Shown here: in pieces, positions 35,701 to 47,525 of the stretch
Numbering within the stretch: the stretch's first letter is position 1
Layout of the letters: the number at the start of each line of letters is the position of its first letter
Origin: Atherinomorus stipes
Taxonomy: Eukaryota; Chordata; Actinopteri; Atheriniformes; Atherinidae
Length of the DNA stretch: 64,000 nt
Assembly (NCBI GenBank): GCA_023101725.1
Contig: JALJCO010008621.1
Coordinates: forward strand, 2,711,001-2,775,000
Direction: 5' to 3'
Translations under genes and position numbers: made by a program
Notes under the pieces: model-generated
Seen by the model: the letters and a program-made list of their open reading frames with translations, nothing else
What the model was told of the DNA's origin: nothing
The model's database searches: none

Positions 35701-36502
35701 GTTTGGGCTGTATGTAGTGAATCCTCAGGTCAGGCGGAGTGTCCGTGCAACTGATAATTTATCTGTGTTCTCGGTGGAGCTGCTTGCTATTTGGTGCGCT
35801 TTGAGGTGGGTTGAGCTGAATAAGCCCCCGTTTGCTATTGTCTGCTCAGATTCTGCCGCTGCTCTGTCTGCCCTCAGACACAGATCCTCTGAAGCGCGCC
35901 CTGACCTTGTTTTCTGCATTTTGTCTTGTCTTGGCAGAATTGAGAGTGTGGGATCTGCTGTGGTGTTTGTTTGGGTGCCTGGCCATTCTGGGGTTCGAGG
36001 AAATGAAATAGCAGATGCCCTGGCTAGGGAGTCACTCATTAGGGGCTCTGTGGAGTTTGTGTTGCCGCTGGGGAAGCAGGAGTGCTACAGCATTGCAAAA
36101 GAGCATCTCAATTGCCAGTGGCAAAAAGAGTGGGAGGGGGGAGAATAAAGGGAGGCATTTTTTTTCTCTTGCCAGAAGTCTGTGGTTCATTCTAGACGGT
36201 TAGTGGCTTCTTGTCGGAGGGAGGAGGTTGTTTGGGCGAGATTACGCCTGGGCCACTGTGGCCTGGCGTCCAGATTATATATAGTGGGGAAGCACAACGA
36301 TGGGCTGTGTGAGTGTGGAGGGGAGGAAACAGTGGGTCATGTTTTGTTGTCATGCAGTAGATACGGTGATGAGAGGGGGCAGCTTTTTAAGGAGCTCGCT
36401 GCGTTGGGCTTGACTGCTTTTTCGATCGGTTCTCTGCTTTCTTCGACTGAGAGGGGAGTGGCTGAAGCTGTCTTTATCTGCGCCGTACTGGACTGTTTAT
36501 GA
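32774..36502 (+). pseudogene. LINE ORF2: endonuclease, reverse transcriptase, RNase H, frameshifted
   Basis: Starts MVNILQWNARSL about 20 bp after ORF1. Endonuclease motifs include QETWLKP, GDLNAHNPLWG and, after a shift near 33330, GSDHFP. Reverse-transcriptase motifs are SYRPIALTSVLCKVMER, GFRKGRNTMD, FLDIEKAYDSLW, GTPQGSVISPVLF and the catalytic FADD at about 34797-34808. The frame shifts again near 34820-34835, and a TAG stop interrupts it at 35156-35158. RNase H follows (IFTDGS, VELLAIW, SDSAAAL, VPGHSGVRGNEIADAL). Two further shifts, at a G run near 36136 and a T run near 36160, precede the terminal finger CECGG...H...C. The gene therefore cannot encode a complete protein. Confidence 0.9.
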
Positions 36503-36606
36503 GAATATGAGGTGCAATTGCTGACAGTGGAGGGCAGCATTGCGCACACCAGCGTATAGCCTGCCGGAAATAACTAGAAGAAGAAGAAGAAGAATGATTG
36601 TAAATC

Positions 36607-37537
36607 ACAATAGGTTTTCAAACATTTTACTTGCAATAATAAAAGTCTAGAGATCGTGCAAGGTGGCATTTTTAAACTGTTTACCTTTCTGAACATGTTG
36701 GAAATGTGTTTTTCTGGGGTCAATCATAAGTGGCCAGGGAGCAGGGAGATATCAGCACTGGCAGAAGATGCTCCCGTAAATGAAACACAGTTGCCAAGAA
36801 ATGTTAGAAAATTGGGACAGTTTTAAGAGCAGCTCTCCTCCCATGGTCTGTGCTCTTTTTGGTTGCTAGGTATCACTTTAGTGGCTTATGTAAGCCCAAA
36901 GAGTTTGGTGATATGATGAATAAACCTAAAATCCTTTATTGTTTACAATTATAAAACACTGATCACAATTTAGACGAAACTGCAAGTTTTGTATTTCATT
37001 ACAGCAATTTATTTGGGAAAGGTTTGCAGCTCAATTAATCTGCATACATCAAATATAAAACAAACAATTTAGTACTTAAAAACTCAATACTTGTAACTAA
37101 TGCTCAGGAATATGGATTTTAAGTTGCACATCTTTTCTTGCTCCAGATGCTCAAAGTGCATCGTTTGTAGCTTCAGGTGCTTAAAGCTTCCAGCTGTGAC
37201 TTCTTCCAAACCTCCTGATGTTCACTGCATTGGCACTCACGTTCTTGGTCAAAACTCTCACTTTTAAATCCCTCTCCCCTTACACAGCTCAGCCTTTATT
37301 TCACCCCACACGTCTTACTTCAGCCCCTTGCTCCAAGTGGTGCTGGCAGTAAGAAGGGAAAGGAATCACTTAAGGGAAGACTTATACCAGCAGACAACGC
37401 CACCCTGGGAATTACACCCAGGGAAGTAGATAGAGGTGGTTAAATCCGCCTACTAGCCCACAGGTCCGTTTGGAATGAGGCAGAGAACACAGCTCACACG
37501 TACAAAAAGTTTTATTGTTAATTAATGATTTACAATA
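36607..37537. other. Non-coding stretch between LINE and TTAA element
   Basis: AT-rich sequence, no recognised gene or transposon terminus. Continues the pre-insertion sequence interrupted by the LINE. Confidence 0.4.
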
Positions 37538-37541
37538 TTAA

Positions 37542-38300
37542 AGGTGCCATAACATCAAATTTCACTTTTCTGGGTGTATAACATGATCTGTTGTGCACTG
37601 ATGAGGTCATGTGAATGTCAAGAGAATCAAAGTTCCTGTTCATAGTCAGTCAGCTTTGTTTCTTTGTTCAAAAATAGTTGAATCAGACAGCAGCTTATCA
37701 TTTTATGTAGTTTAAGCATGCTACGTAATTCAATTGCTCCAACTGGAACACACTATTAAGCAAACAGCCCCTCCCTCCCTCTCCTTCCACTCTTCCGCTC
37801 CGTTCTCACCCCCTCCCTGATTCAACTGCATGAGTGGAACTGAGTAACTGCTGTGCTGTGCAGTCAGGTCTGGGTTAAAAAAAAAAAGGATTTAAAAGAA
37901 AATTTCTGCCGCAACACTGAGGGAGGCGACCGCAACCTTGTCATAATCCTGTAAGTTTATTTATTTTCTAAATGCTGTCATGTCTGATAAACATACCTCA
38001 CTGTCTGAAATGCCCATGTTGCTAGCAGATAGCCTTTATCAAACTTTGACCGGAGCTCGACGTACTCTCTAAATAAGGTTATAGCCAAATAAGGTGTAGC
38101 CAATCAAAATGAAGTCAACTTGGTCTCCGGGTAAAGCTCAATATCATTACTGCACCCAACTCTTTTACTGAAGAAGGGAGGTCTAGTGTGCCAAAACAAT
38201 CACCCATTGTAAAAAGTGACATTTTTTTTTCTTTGGAGAATTGACATACGCAGTAATGTAAACCACATGAACTAGATTTTACTGCTATGTCATAGCTCCT
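37542..38300. mobile_element. TTAA-flanked non-autonomous DNA element
   Basis: TTAA occurs on both flanks (37538-37541 and 38301-38304). The left end is AGGTGCCATAACAT and the right end is ATGTCATAGCTCCT, imperfect inverted repeats of each other. TTAA target duplications are typical of the piggyBac and Kolobok superfamilies. There is no transposase frame inside. Confidence 0.55.
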
Positions 38301-39429
38301 TTAAGTGTGACCAATTGCTTTATTGATCACCCCTTTCCTAAAACCAAGGGCACAAAATAAAGCACTGTTATGTGCTCGTGGTGGTCATGGCCTTCATGAG
38401 CTGTCTAGGGTGTCCCTTATTTATTTATTTTTTTCTGAAAGTTGGCAACCCTAGACACCAATCCATCACTATAGGCTCAGCATCTGAGAGGAAAAAACAC
38501 ACAGAATCAATTAAACACAAGAAGAACTTAACTAAAAGTAAAAAAGCTAAATCAACACAAAACTAAAGCTAACAACAGTAGATAGAGAAAGGATAACCCA
38601 AAATGAGTTCCCCCACTATTATCCCCACATTAAAACACAGTCAATGATCCACAATGGCGGGTCTACCACGCTGCGTTACAACCGTTTGCAGAGGTTGATC
38701 AGAGCAAACGTTAAACCAACAGAGTGAAGCACAGCCTGAAAGAGACCACTGCTTGTCTCCTTCAGCCGGCGGTTCAGCCAGGTGCTCCAGGACCGCAGAG
38801 CATGACCGAGACCTGGAACTAAAAGATGTAGAGCTGCACCAGACTTCCAGTAGGCTACAGATTGTCCTGCTGCAGAATGAATGACCACAGTGCCATTGAT
38901 ACCTGATGGGACTATATGACTGAAAAGAATCTATACATCAGAAGTACCTAAAAGCTAAAACCAGTGTGTATCAGGACATTATAGTTATAGCATTTAACCT
39001 CATGCATCAATTAATTCTATCACTGCACTCTAATATGAATGGGAAATAGTCAGGTTATAGCTGCCTGAAATCAAATCTTAAATGCACTGAAAAAAAAATA
39101 GATTGTTAAAAAAGAATATCATGACGTAAAAAAAAAATGCAATAAGGATAAAATATAGGTAATTTTATAGCACATTTCATTTACAAGACAGTTCAGTCTT
39201 GTAAAAGTGCTTTACATAAAACATTAAAAGTGTTATGGCAGGGTGCAGGGGACGCAATAAAAAGAAAAGTAATTTGAATGTAATGTTTTCATAATTTTTT
39301 ACAGTTTCCATTTTAGCAAAGCAGAATTTCATAGATACACAAAAAAGAGAAAAAGATCTTTATTTCTAAAAGATAACTCAGTTTGTAAACAAACAGAAAC
39401 ATGTTCCTATTCACCTAATAATTATACAT

Positions 39430-40085
39430 CAAGAGTTCAACCACTTGTAATTATAGAAAAGAAAGCAATAAGGATAATTCATAGGGCAAGTTATCATGCA
39501 CACACATTCACTTTTTATAAGATCCAAATCATTAAAATGAAAAGATCGGTGGATATACAAACAGCTCAAATTCTGTTCAGGGCAAAAAATAATAATGTGC
39601 CAATAAATAGACAGAGATTATTTACTCAGAGGGAAGGACGGTATGGTTTAAGAGGAATTTTTTATTTTAAAGTAGTAATGGCTTCAAGTTTTTGTGTTTC
39701 TGTGCAAGGGGTTAAACTGTGGAATAGTCTGGGGGAGGAATTGAACAATCGTCAAAGTATTTATCTCTTTAGAAAGAGATTCAGAGACATGATTTGGGAG
39801 CGATATAAAAAACTGTAAGAATGATTTTCTTCACTGAGAAGGGTGCATGTTTGTGTTTATTATGTGCAAACAATGTCTGACAGGAAGTTGGAATCAATGG
39901 ATGTTTAGAAATCAGAGAGAGAGAGAGTGGGAATGAATAAGTTTTAACTTCATCCCACTGCTTTTTGAGCATAAATTAGCTTTTCTGTTTGATAACTATG
40001 AATTGTATGTTTTTTTTTTGTTTTTGTTTTTTTGTTGTTTTTTTTGCATGTGAGAAATGCTCGAAATAAAAATAAACCTAACCTA
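39430..40085 (+). pseudogene. LINE ORF2 C-terminal fragment and 3' tail (L2/CR1-like)
   Basis: An open frame to 39818 ends in residues typical of the C-terminus of fish L2/CR1-type ORF2 proteins: KAIRIIHRASY, DIQTAQILFRAKNN, SVQGVKLWNSL and FRDMIWERYKKL. It is followed by a 3' UTR with the phrase GGGAATGAATAAGTTTTAACTTC-like sequence, T-rich runs and an ATAAAAATAAACC end. The element is 5'-truncated; only about 110 codons of coding sequence remain. The clade is a judgement from motif style. Confidence 0.7.
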
Positions 40086-41028
40086 ACCTCCCATTAATAA
40101 ACCTATTATGCATTCAATAATGGATTTTCACACAATCTACAAAACACAACAATGCCTCAACAACAACACACCAAATCTGTCTTCAAAGGTATATCGGGTC
40201 TGACTGTGAAAATTTGAGTTATCAAAAATAACTGCACTTGTAGACATTTAAAAAATTGACCAAATTCCTATTCAATGTTGGTTTAAAGTACTACTCAAGA
40301 CAATAATTGAAAACGCAGTATTATTAAAAACCACACAAATTCCACCAATTAAGATAAACACGAACAGTAAGTCACAACAAATAGCTCACAGAAAATAAAG
40401 TAAAACAAACCAAACCATGACAGCCTCCTAAAAAGCCTCAGTTCTTAAAAATTTGGAACAGTCATAAAAACTCCTCATTTACGTTTATAACTGTCTTTAA
40501 ACAAACAACAAAAATAATAATAATGATGATGGAAATATTAAAAACAACTTAATGCAAGTTTAACAATTTCAGTAAATGACTTTTTTTTTTGTGGTTTAAG
40601 GCTTTCCACAATCAGCTGTCTGATTGTTTGTAGTTTATAGAGGCATAACTCTAAATGATAACTGGATAAAACAAACATGACATTACAAGTTAGCAGAGTT
40701 TGAAGTTCATAATGTGATTGCATGTTATGGCACTAACATGGCATAAAGCAGGGACGAATAATGTGATAACAGAACATGTAAAGAAGCATATGCACTAGAT
40801 AATTAAAGAAAACCTGCTCATGCAATGATGCACTCATCTTGGGACAATCCTGAGATAACTTCTTTCAGGTAAAACCAGGTATGGGGCACTTTATAATCTT
40901 TCTAACATTTTCATTGTAATGAACCAAAGAGTTGCTGATTGCGTCATTTCCTTTAAATCTTCATCTGTCTCATCTTTCTCTTAATTGGAACTGGATGCTG
41001 CTGCATCCTTTGCTTTACTGGCATCTTC
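40086..41028. other. Intergenic and presumed 3' UTR of the SAMHD1-like gene
   Basis: No gene recognised. The part nearest 41028 lies directly after the stop codon of the SAMHD1-like gene on the minus strand and is probably its 3' UTR. A clear poly(A) site was not fixed. Confidence 0.35.
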
Positions 41029-44000
41029 CTAGCTTTCTGTCATATCTGTCATGAGCTGAAATAAAGAAAGCACAAACAAATAAAACTGAGCAAAAGCAAT
41101 TTCAGATGAGAGATGCAGTTTTATGAAAGATCCAGCAGGGGACGGACTTCACTGCAGCTCAAAACTGATGTTATTACAGTCATAGATCACTGGGCTACAC
41201 ATGAATTAATCCAGGTGTGCCTGACCTCAGTAACCACAACGACAATGGTCAGACACACCTGGATTAATCAGTTTATCCAATAACAAAAGACAGGAAACAG
41301 AGGAGCACTTCTAAATTCAGGAAGTATTGGAGTTGTGCACATAGCCCAAAATTGGAAGATACTCAAAGATACCACTGGGTAATTAGTCAAGATATTAACA
41401 AATACATTATTAATAATAATAATAAATAATCATAATACCAAACAACCAGGTCTGAGAAGGTCAAATGTCTTTGTGATTGTAACTCACTATATTACTTCCA
41501 TTGAATATACAGGTATATTGCAGCTTGGCCTCAAATAAATCCTGTACTTTATTTAACGTTACCTGAAAGCCGTTTTCCTCACACCATGTTTTATAATGCT
41601 CCTCGGCTTCTGGAATCCCTTCTTCAGTCTTCCAGTAGACCCTGATAATCTGCTCAGAAAAGCGTTCTGGCAGAAGTTTGGACACCTGACAGGATTGACA
41701 ACAATCAAAATCTGTAAAATGTAAACTTCCCAAGGCTGTTTCACAAAGAAATACACACTTAATAAAAGTCTCTTGCAAAGAAATGCTAAGATCCCATTTT
41801 TCTGTAGTTTTAACCTTGTGTTTGGGCAATTTGAATGCTTTATCATGGTCACTCTTTCCGTAGAAGTAGGTGTTGTTGATGGGATCCTTGTCTTTCATCC
41901 CATAGTCCAAAGTGACAACCTAAAGTAGAAATGTTGGAGAAAACCTTGTTTTTATATTTACAACCAAAGAGTAAGAGAAAGGATGAAGCCTTGAAAAACA
42001 CATTTGCCTTAACAACAAAGTCAAAGGGTTTGAGGTAAGTGTCACCGAAAAGCCAAAGTGCAAAAAACTCACAATAACTTCACAGACGTCTTGCTCAGGC
42101 TGACCTTCATCCTCTGAGAGTTTCCTTTTCAAGTTGTCGATTGTGCCCTTCGAGATGGAAAAGTGCTTGTTTCTGTTTTCTTTATATTTAGAAAATGCTC
42201 TTATCATTATTTTGCCCCGTTATCATAACTCTGTTCCTGTTCTTACCTGTTCTATTTTCTCTCCCATTTGGTTTCCTGGTTGTCCTTCTTTCTTCTGTAA
42301 AGGGAGAATGATATGTGAGAGGACAATACACAGATTATTTAGACTTAACAAAACATTATAGAGTATAAAGTAATAGCTGATAATGCAACAGAGAATCAGG
42401 GTAGAATCTCAAACATCAGGGAAACAAATGTTAATAAAACAAGTTTAGATAATTTTCCAGAATATAAAGTACACATTTACAATGCAATATTTTCTTAAAA
42501 CATAGATTTTTTTCAATTTTCTTCTTCTTTTTTTTTGTTTGAAATTTAGTCAATTATATCAAGTTTTTATGTGGACAAAGATGACTAGTGCAGAAACGAA
42601 CTCATATTTTTATAAGATTCAAGGTTTTCTAGTATATGTTTTTTTTAAATTGATTTTTCATTTTGAAAAAAATCATCCAATGCCATTGTTAGGATAAAAT
42701 AAAAGATGCTATGTCATAAAGAAGTGTGCCTGAATAAATTATTTGTTTTTATTGAAATAGAACGGGTTGGGCAACTCCGGTCCTCAAGAGCCGGCATCCT
42801 GCAGGTATTAGGAGTTTACCGGCTGCAACACACCTGACTCCAATCAATGGATTATTGTGCAGAGCTGATGTCAAGCTCTGCACAGGTCACAAGGTGTGTT
42901 GCAGCAGGGAAACTTCTAATCCATGCAGGATGCTGGCCCTCGAGGACCAGAGTTGCCCACTGCTGAAATAGAATAACAGCATTCCCTCGTCTCCATCTGT
43001 AGACTGATAGCCTGACACATTTACAGTCGGGAATTAGATGTCACTTCACACCCTGGCTTCACCCAGACACTTGTAGAGGTTTCGATTGAAGATCCTCTGT
43101 AGAATAACATTTGCATCCCTCAAGTTCAACTCTGCCTGCATCGAGTCCGGGTTGATTATTTTTTCCAACACTTGATCTTCAAGACAAACAGAAAGTACAA
43201 TAGATCGGCTCAAGCACAACAACTACAACAACAACAACAACAAACTTGTAAACCATTTGAGAGCAGTTTAGTTGCCACATAATCAAATTTTCAGTCTTGT
43301 TGCCCTAATTCTTGTTTTCCAATGATATTGAATATCGGTGATTATTCTGGTGAAGGGCTTCCTGCTGTCTCCATCTCACAATTACAACTGACCTGTCAGC
43401 TTGGTGTAGGCTTCCATATCATGTATGGCTTCAGTGAGAGTACATTCCCTCTCACCTTGGATCTGAATGTAGTCATTTGCTTTTAAGAGGGCATCTTTGA
43501 TCCTGGATAAAGGAAGAAATTCCTGTTTTAAAAACTATTTTACTTTCAGGAAGGAACATTTTGTTGTATAATATGAACATGAAAATGCTTCTCACATAAT
43601 TTCTATGTTCTTGTTTACTCTGTGCTGGTAGGCTCTTTCATGGAGACGGCTCCTTGTGTGGAACATGTCATACAGATTTCCCACCTCCTGTTTAGAGTGT
43701 TGCATATTGTTAAACAGCTGCTTATCAGACAAACCTAGTGGTTTTTACACAACTTAAAAAGCAGAAGTACATACCTTGTCTCTGGAGCAAATGTGTCTCC
43801 GATTTTCAACTTCACACACCCTGGCAAACACGAAGAAGCGCCGATGGTCAAAGTTGTTCTGGATGCCGAGGTGGTGACAGTCCCTGAGAGGAGACAGAGA
43901 AATGAAATGTGTATATGATAAAACTATTATGCTGCAGTCTGAATTCAGAATACTACTCATGGTAAAAGTAATCAGGGTTCTATATCAGTAAGTGTTAGTT

Positions 44001-45990
44001 TAAGTTTAGTTTAATTTTAAGTCAGCTCCACCTGGCAAAGTAGTCAAATTTGTCCACATCGATCCCATTTAGCTTGTTTGCTACAATTTCATAGAGGAAA
44101 GACTTCTTCTCATCTCGACCATTGTATGGCCCCTGTGGAGATGACAGCAAATGTAATCATTAGACATTATATTTATACAAATGAAATTTATTTAAATTCC
44201 AAATTCCCATACAGGATCCGAAGAACGCTGTCCACGAATTAACTCCCTGATGAAGTCCAAGTCTTGTTCCAGTTTCAGCCCAGCAGCTTTCATGTCTTTC
44301 TCCAGCTTATTGACTTCCACCAGGTGATCAAACATGTCAATAGAGGCTTCCTCATGCTGCAAGACACATCCAGTTATAAATACAGTATTAGAAGAACTGT
44401 AATGACACAACTTTAAAAAGGAAAACAGATCTCTGCCATGTTCACTTATTTTTCTTAGAGGAAAATAGTTATGAATTAACCTATAGTTAATCTGTACAGT
44501 ATTTAATAACCAAAACCCAGGTAGCTTAGGTAACTAATGATTTATTACCAGGGAAATAAATGAAGAGGAAAAAATGAACTAACTGGTATTTCTGTTTTCA
44601 TAATTATTTTCTGATTTCTTTGCCACTAGTACTTCAGTATTTGCTGATTACTGAATCGCTATCTGAATATAAAATGTTCAGAAAAAACGTTTTTTTTGTT
44701 TGTTTGTTTTTTTTTGGGGGGGGGGGGGATAATTGCTTGAGTGATACTTTAATTCTTTATTACCTTCCACGCTTCATCCTTTGTTTTTCTGCAGGCCTCA
44801 GGGATAAACATCCCATCAAACAAATGAGAAAAGGGTCCATGTCCTACATGCAGGGAAGTATGACATAAACCATTGGTAAACTGGTTGATCTACACTTGTT
44901 TACTTGTTAAATTGACTAGTGTTGAAGCAAACCTGTATACCTGATATACCTTTTTTTTAATGTTGAAATACGATCATATTTGATAACATTTTAAATGCCA
45001 GTTTCAGAGACTTTTGATTAGGTAGTTACATTTTGCAGCACTTATCAAAACATCAAAATAAAATAAAATAAAAATATAGATAAAAATAAACAAAAGAAAA
45101 GAAAGTTTTTATCTAAATGCAGGACTAAATTAAAATAAACAGACATAGCAATAAAAAAAGAAGAAAAAGTTAGTACCGATGCAAGTGTGATTGCATAAAG
45201 TTTTCAAAATTTTGAAAATGTAAATTATTACACAACCAACTGAAAGTTGGAGGAAAGTAGAAGAGGAATTGATCTGTAAAACTTACCAAGGTCATGGCAA
45301 AGACCTGCAATCTGCACACAAAGGATGTCTCTGTCATCAATTTCCAGTTCTGGTTGCCTCAACTTGAGAGATTTCACAAATTCTCCTGCTAAGTGCCCCA
45401 CCCTGTATCATTAAATGCACACACACATTAGATGCTTCACTAAGCAGTCCTTGTCTGAAATGGATTGCATTAAACTCACAAGTCTTTCAGAAATCATGAG
45501 GACATACCCAAGAGAATGTTCAAACCGATTGTGGGACGCTCCTGGGAAAACAAAATAGGCCCCACCAAGCTGCTTGATGTTTCGTAGTCTCTGGAACTGA
45601 GGTGTGTCGATGATTTTAACCAGAAGTGGGTGTAACTCAATGTGGCCGTGGATGGAATCATTGAATATCTGGCAGTATAAGATAAAAATGTAAATTGGAC
45701 ACATTCCCCAGAGACTATCAGTAGATCAGTCGGTCTCTTGTTTATTTAGTGCTGCAGTTTTCCTTGTTTTCCTTTTTTATTTCACTTCTTCCTTTCACAT
45801 GTCTAACATAAGTCTAACTAACAAATGTGAGTTGGCTTTACATACTGTAGTTTGAGTTTGCAATTATGTAGCATTGTCTCCTTTTTTTCTTTGACATTGT
45901 ATGGTTTGAAATAGCATCTCTGCAGCTGTAAAATGTTGCATAAATAGACTGATCTTTTATCACCTTGCCAACATCCTTGTTCTGTGCCAT
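41029..45990 (-). CDS. SAMHD1-like paralog lacking the SAM domain
   Basis: Coding exons on the minus strand: 45964-45990, 45508-45668, 45287-45402, 44764-44843, 44213-44356, 44032-44132, 43775-43883, 43596-43687, 43393-43502, 43052-43176, (42247-42294), (about 42067-42008), 41815-41919, 41563-41685, 41029-41055. Exons of 161, 116, 101, 109, 92 and 105 nt match the first SAMHD1 gene exactly. The protein begins MAQNKDVGK and runs straight into the HD domain. FEH (H60), CHDLG (H99, D100), DVDKF (D203) and the allosteric DTPQFQRLR are intact, so dNTPase chemistry is plausible. The SAM domain, the RKRP nuclear signal and the C-terminal TPxK CDK site are all absent; the end is LMTDMTES. The linker between 43052 and 42008 could not be joined cleanly (see findings), so it could be a real gene with unusual splicing, a truncated isoform or a young pseudogene. 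Confidence 0.8.
42763..42965. mobile_element. hAT-type MITE in an intron of the SAMHD1-like gene
   Basis: The exact 8-bp direct repeat AAATAGAA flanks it at 42755-42762 and 42966-42973, as expected for hAT insertions. The ends are inverted copies: CGGGTTGGGCAACTCCGG on the left and CCAGAGTTGCCCACTGCTG on the right. Longer inverted homology continues inward (CATCCTGCAGG and TGCAGGATGC). At 203 bp there is no coding capacity. This is a common teleost intronic MITE family. Confidence 0.85.
44700..44728. repeat. T-run followed by G14 homopolymer
   Basis: A T-rich run with interspersed G is followed by about 14 consecutive G at 44715-44728 on the plus strand (C-run in the sense of the SAMHD1-like gene). 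It lies within an intron, about 35 bp from exon 44764-44843, and is prone to length error in sequencing. Confidence 0.8.
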
Positions 45991-46005
45991 GGTGGTGTTC
46001 AGTTT

Positions 46006-46170
46006 CCTATAGAGAAAAAAAGAAGTATAAATGATCATTGCTAAATAAAGTAAATGGAAAGGGAAACTTGATTAATCATTGGTACTTACTTTATGTCAGA
46101 CTTTCTAAATAGCTGTTCCTCAGTTCTTCAGGTCAGCACCAGCTCTGCTTTGTCCGATGACACGAGTAAA
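46006..46170 (-). promoter_or_regulatory. Noncoding first exon and promoter area of the SAMHD1-like gene
   Basis: The ATG-bearing exon begins at 46006 after an acceptor TCTCTATAG. Upstream, a splice donor AAA|GTAAGTACC lies at 46090/46089, which suggests a noncoding first exon of unknown start, roughly 46090-46160. No SAM-domain exon is visible between here and 48.9 kb. A weak IRF-like AAAATCGAAA is at 46194-46203 on the minus strand. Confidence 0.45.
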
Positions 46171-47516
46171 CAGATTAAAACAGTCCTTTTTATTTTCGAT
46201 TTTAGAGAATCAGTTGCATTATTTTCTTTCTTAAATTTATTCCCCTGTAAGATTTAGCCATTGAACTTAATTTCAAAGATCATTCATAACAGACAACATA
46301 ATGTGCACAACATATTTTAGCCAGTAATAAAACTTGTCAGTGAAATAGAGAAAAATCAGAAAACTAACCTCTTTAAAAAAAAATAAATCTTAAAGCTCTT
46401 TTTTGTCTCTGAACCGACACTTTTCATCCACTCCCAAATCCTCGATGTCCTCTAAAGGCTGCAACTCTGTTTTCTTTGGTCCCCTGAGACTGTCAAATGT
46501 GAAATCAGCTTCTAATAAAAATTTAACTGTTAATCTGACAAGAAGTTAGATAATATATGACAGCAAGGAAAATTCACCTGGCACAAGACAGCTGATCAAA
46601 GCAGACAAGTGCAAAGGACATCAAGGGTTGGAATGACACCAGACTTTAATGTGGCCACACCTATCAAATTGGACACTGCCCTCTCATGCCTTATTTGATA
46701 CATTGTTTTGACACTGTTTTGTTTCAATAAAGACATTATTATATTAACATATGGAGAAAGTAATGTAAAGATGATGTAGATCTGGTGTACAAAGAAAACC
46801 CCTCCTATTATGTTTTGTTGAATTGATATAGTTGCTGGACTTTTACTGCGTTTACTGCTATTATAAAGAATTCAAGTAACAAAATCTGTCTTTATGCAGA
46901 TGAGTTCTTGTTTTTTTCTTGAGAATCTGGCTGAATTATTTGGACTATAGATCCAACAACGTCTCACTAAGCAGTGAAATGGAATAAATCAATAAGTCTG
47001 TTTTGTGCATGATAGAAGCAGGTGCTGTGTTTCTGGAAGTACAGGTTTGTATCACACACCCACACAAACAAATTTTATGTTATAACAGACACACACATGT
47101 CTTTGGATCTTTGGATTGTGTGATCAGGTGAGATCAGGTGATGGTAAGTTTTGTTTAAAAGTTTGGGTTTTTTTGCATGTGGACAGACGAGAAATGCAAA
47201 TACTGCCTGGTTTATGACTAATACATGATCCACAATTTGTGAATAGTTGAGTTTAGTTTACACTTGCAATCACAAGCAACAGTTAAAATTTAAAGTCAGG
47301 TACATGCATAAGTGCACTTACTTGACAACAGAGGCAGTTTTTGACATGGGTGAAGTGTGTAAGTAGCCAAGATGCAATCTGTGTAAGGGCACAGATGATG
47401 GATAAAAAGGAAGTTCATCCAGGGCATAACACAAACAGCCTCTGTCTGTGTGTTAATTCTAGTTATATCATATTTACATTTGGTTCCCTTTCTGAGATCC
47501 ACTTGTAGCTTTACAT
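46171..47516. other. Non-coding upstream stretch
   Basis: Upstream of the SAMHD1-like gene. No SAM-domain exon or other coding sequence is recognised on either strand. Contains scattered CA-rich patches near 47050-47100. Confidence 0.4.
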
Positions 47517-47525
47517 GGTCCTTGA

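Larger units (their letters stand above)
31329..36593 (+). mobile_element. I-like non-LTR retrotransposon (LINE), nearly full length, inactive
   Basis: The 13-bp direct repeat ATGATTGTAAATC flanks the element at 31316-31328 and 36594-36606. The 3' end is a short (GAA)n tail at about 36577-36593, with no poly(A). Order: 5' UTR, ORF1 with three CCHC knuckles, ORF2 with apurinic endonuclease, reverse transcriptase, RNase H and a C-terminal C-x-C...H...C finger. This order with RNase H is the I-superfamily layout. At least seven frame breaks or stops show that it is dead. It lies in the same orientation as GLOD4 and opposite to the two SAMHD1 genes, between them. Confidence 0.93.

Noticed and set aside
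38676..38888. 70-codon minus frame with protein-like composition
   Set aside because: Possibly a repeat fragment, but I could not match it to a known element family, and it has no start context or splice sites.
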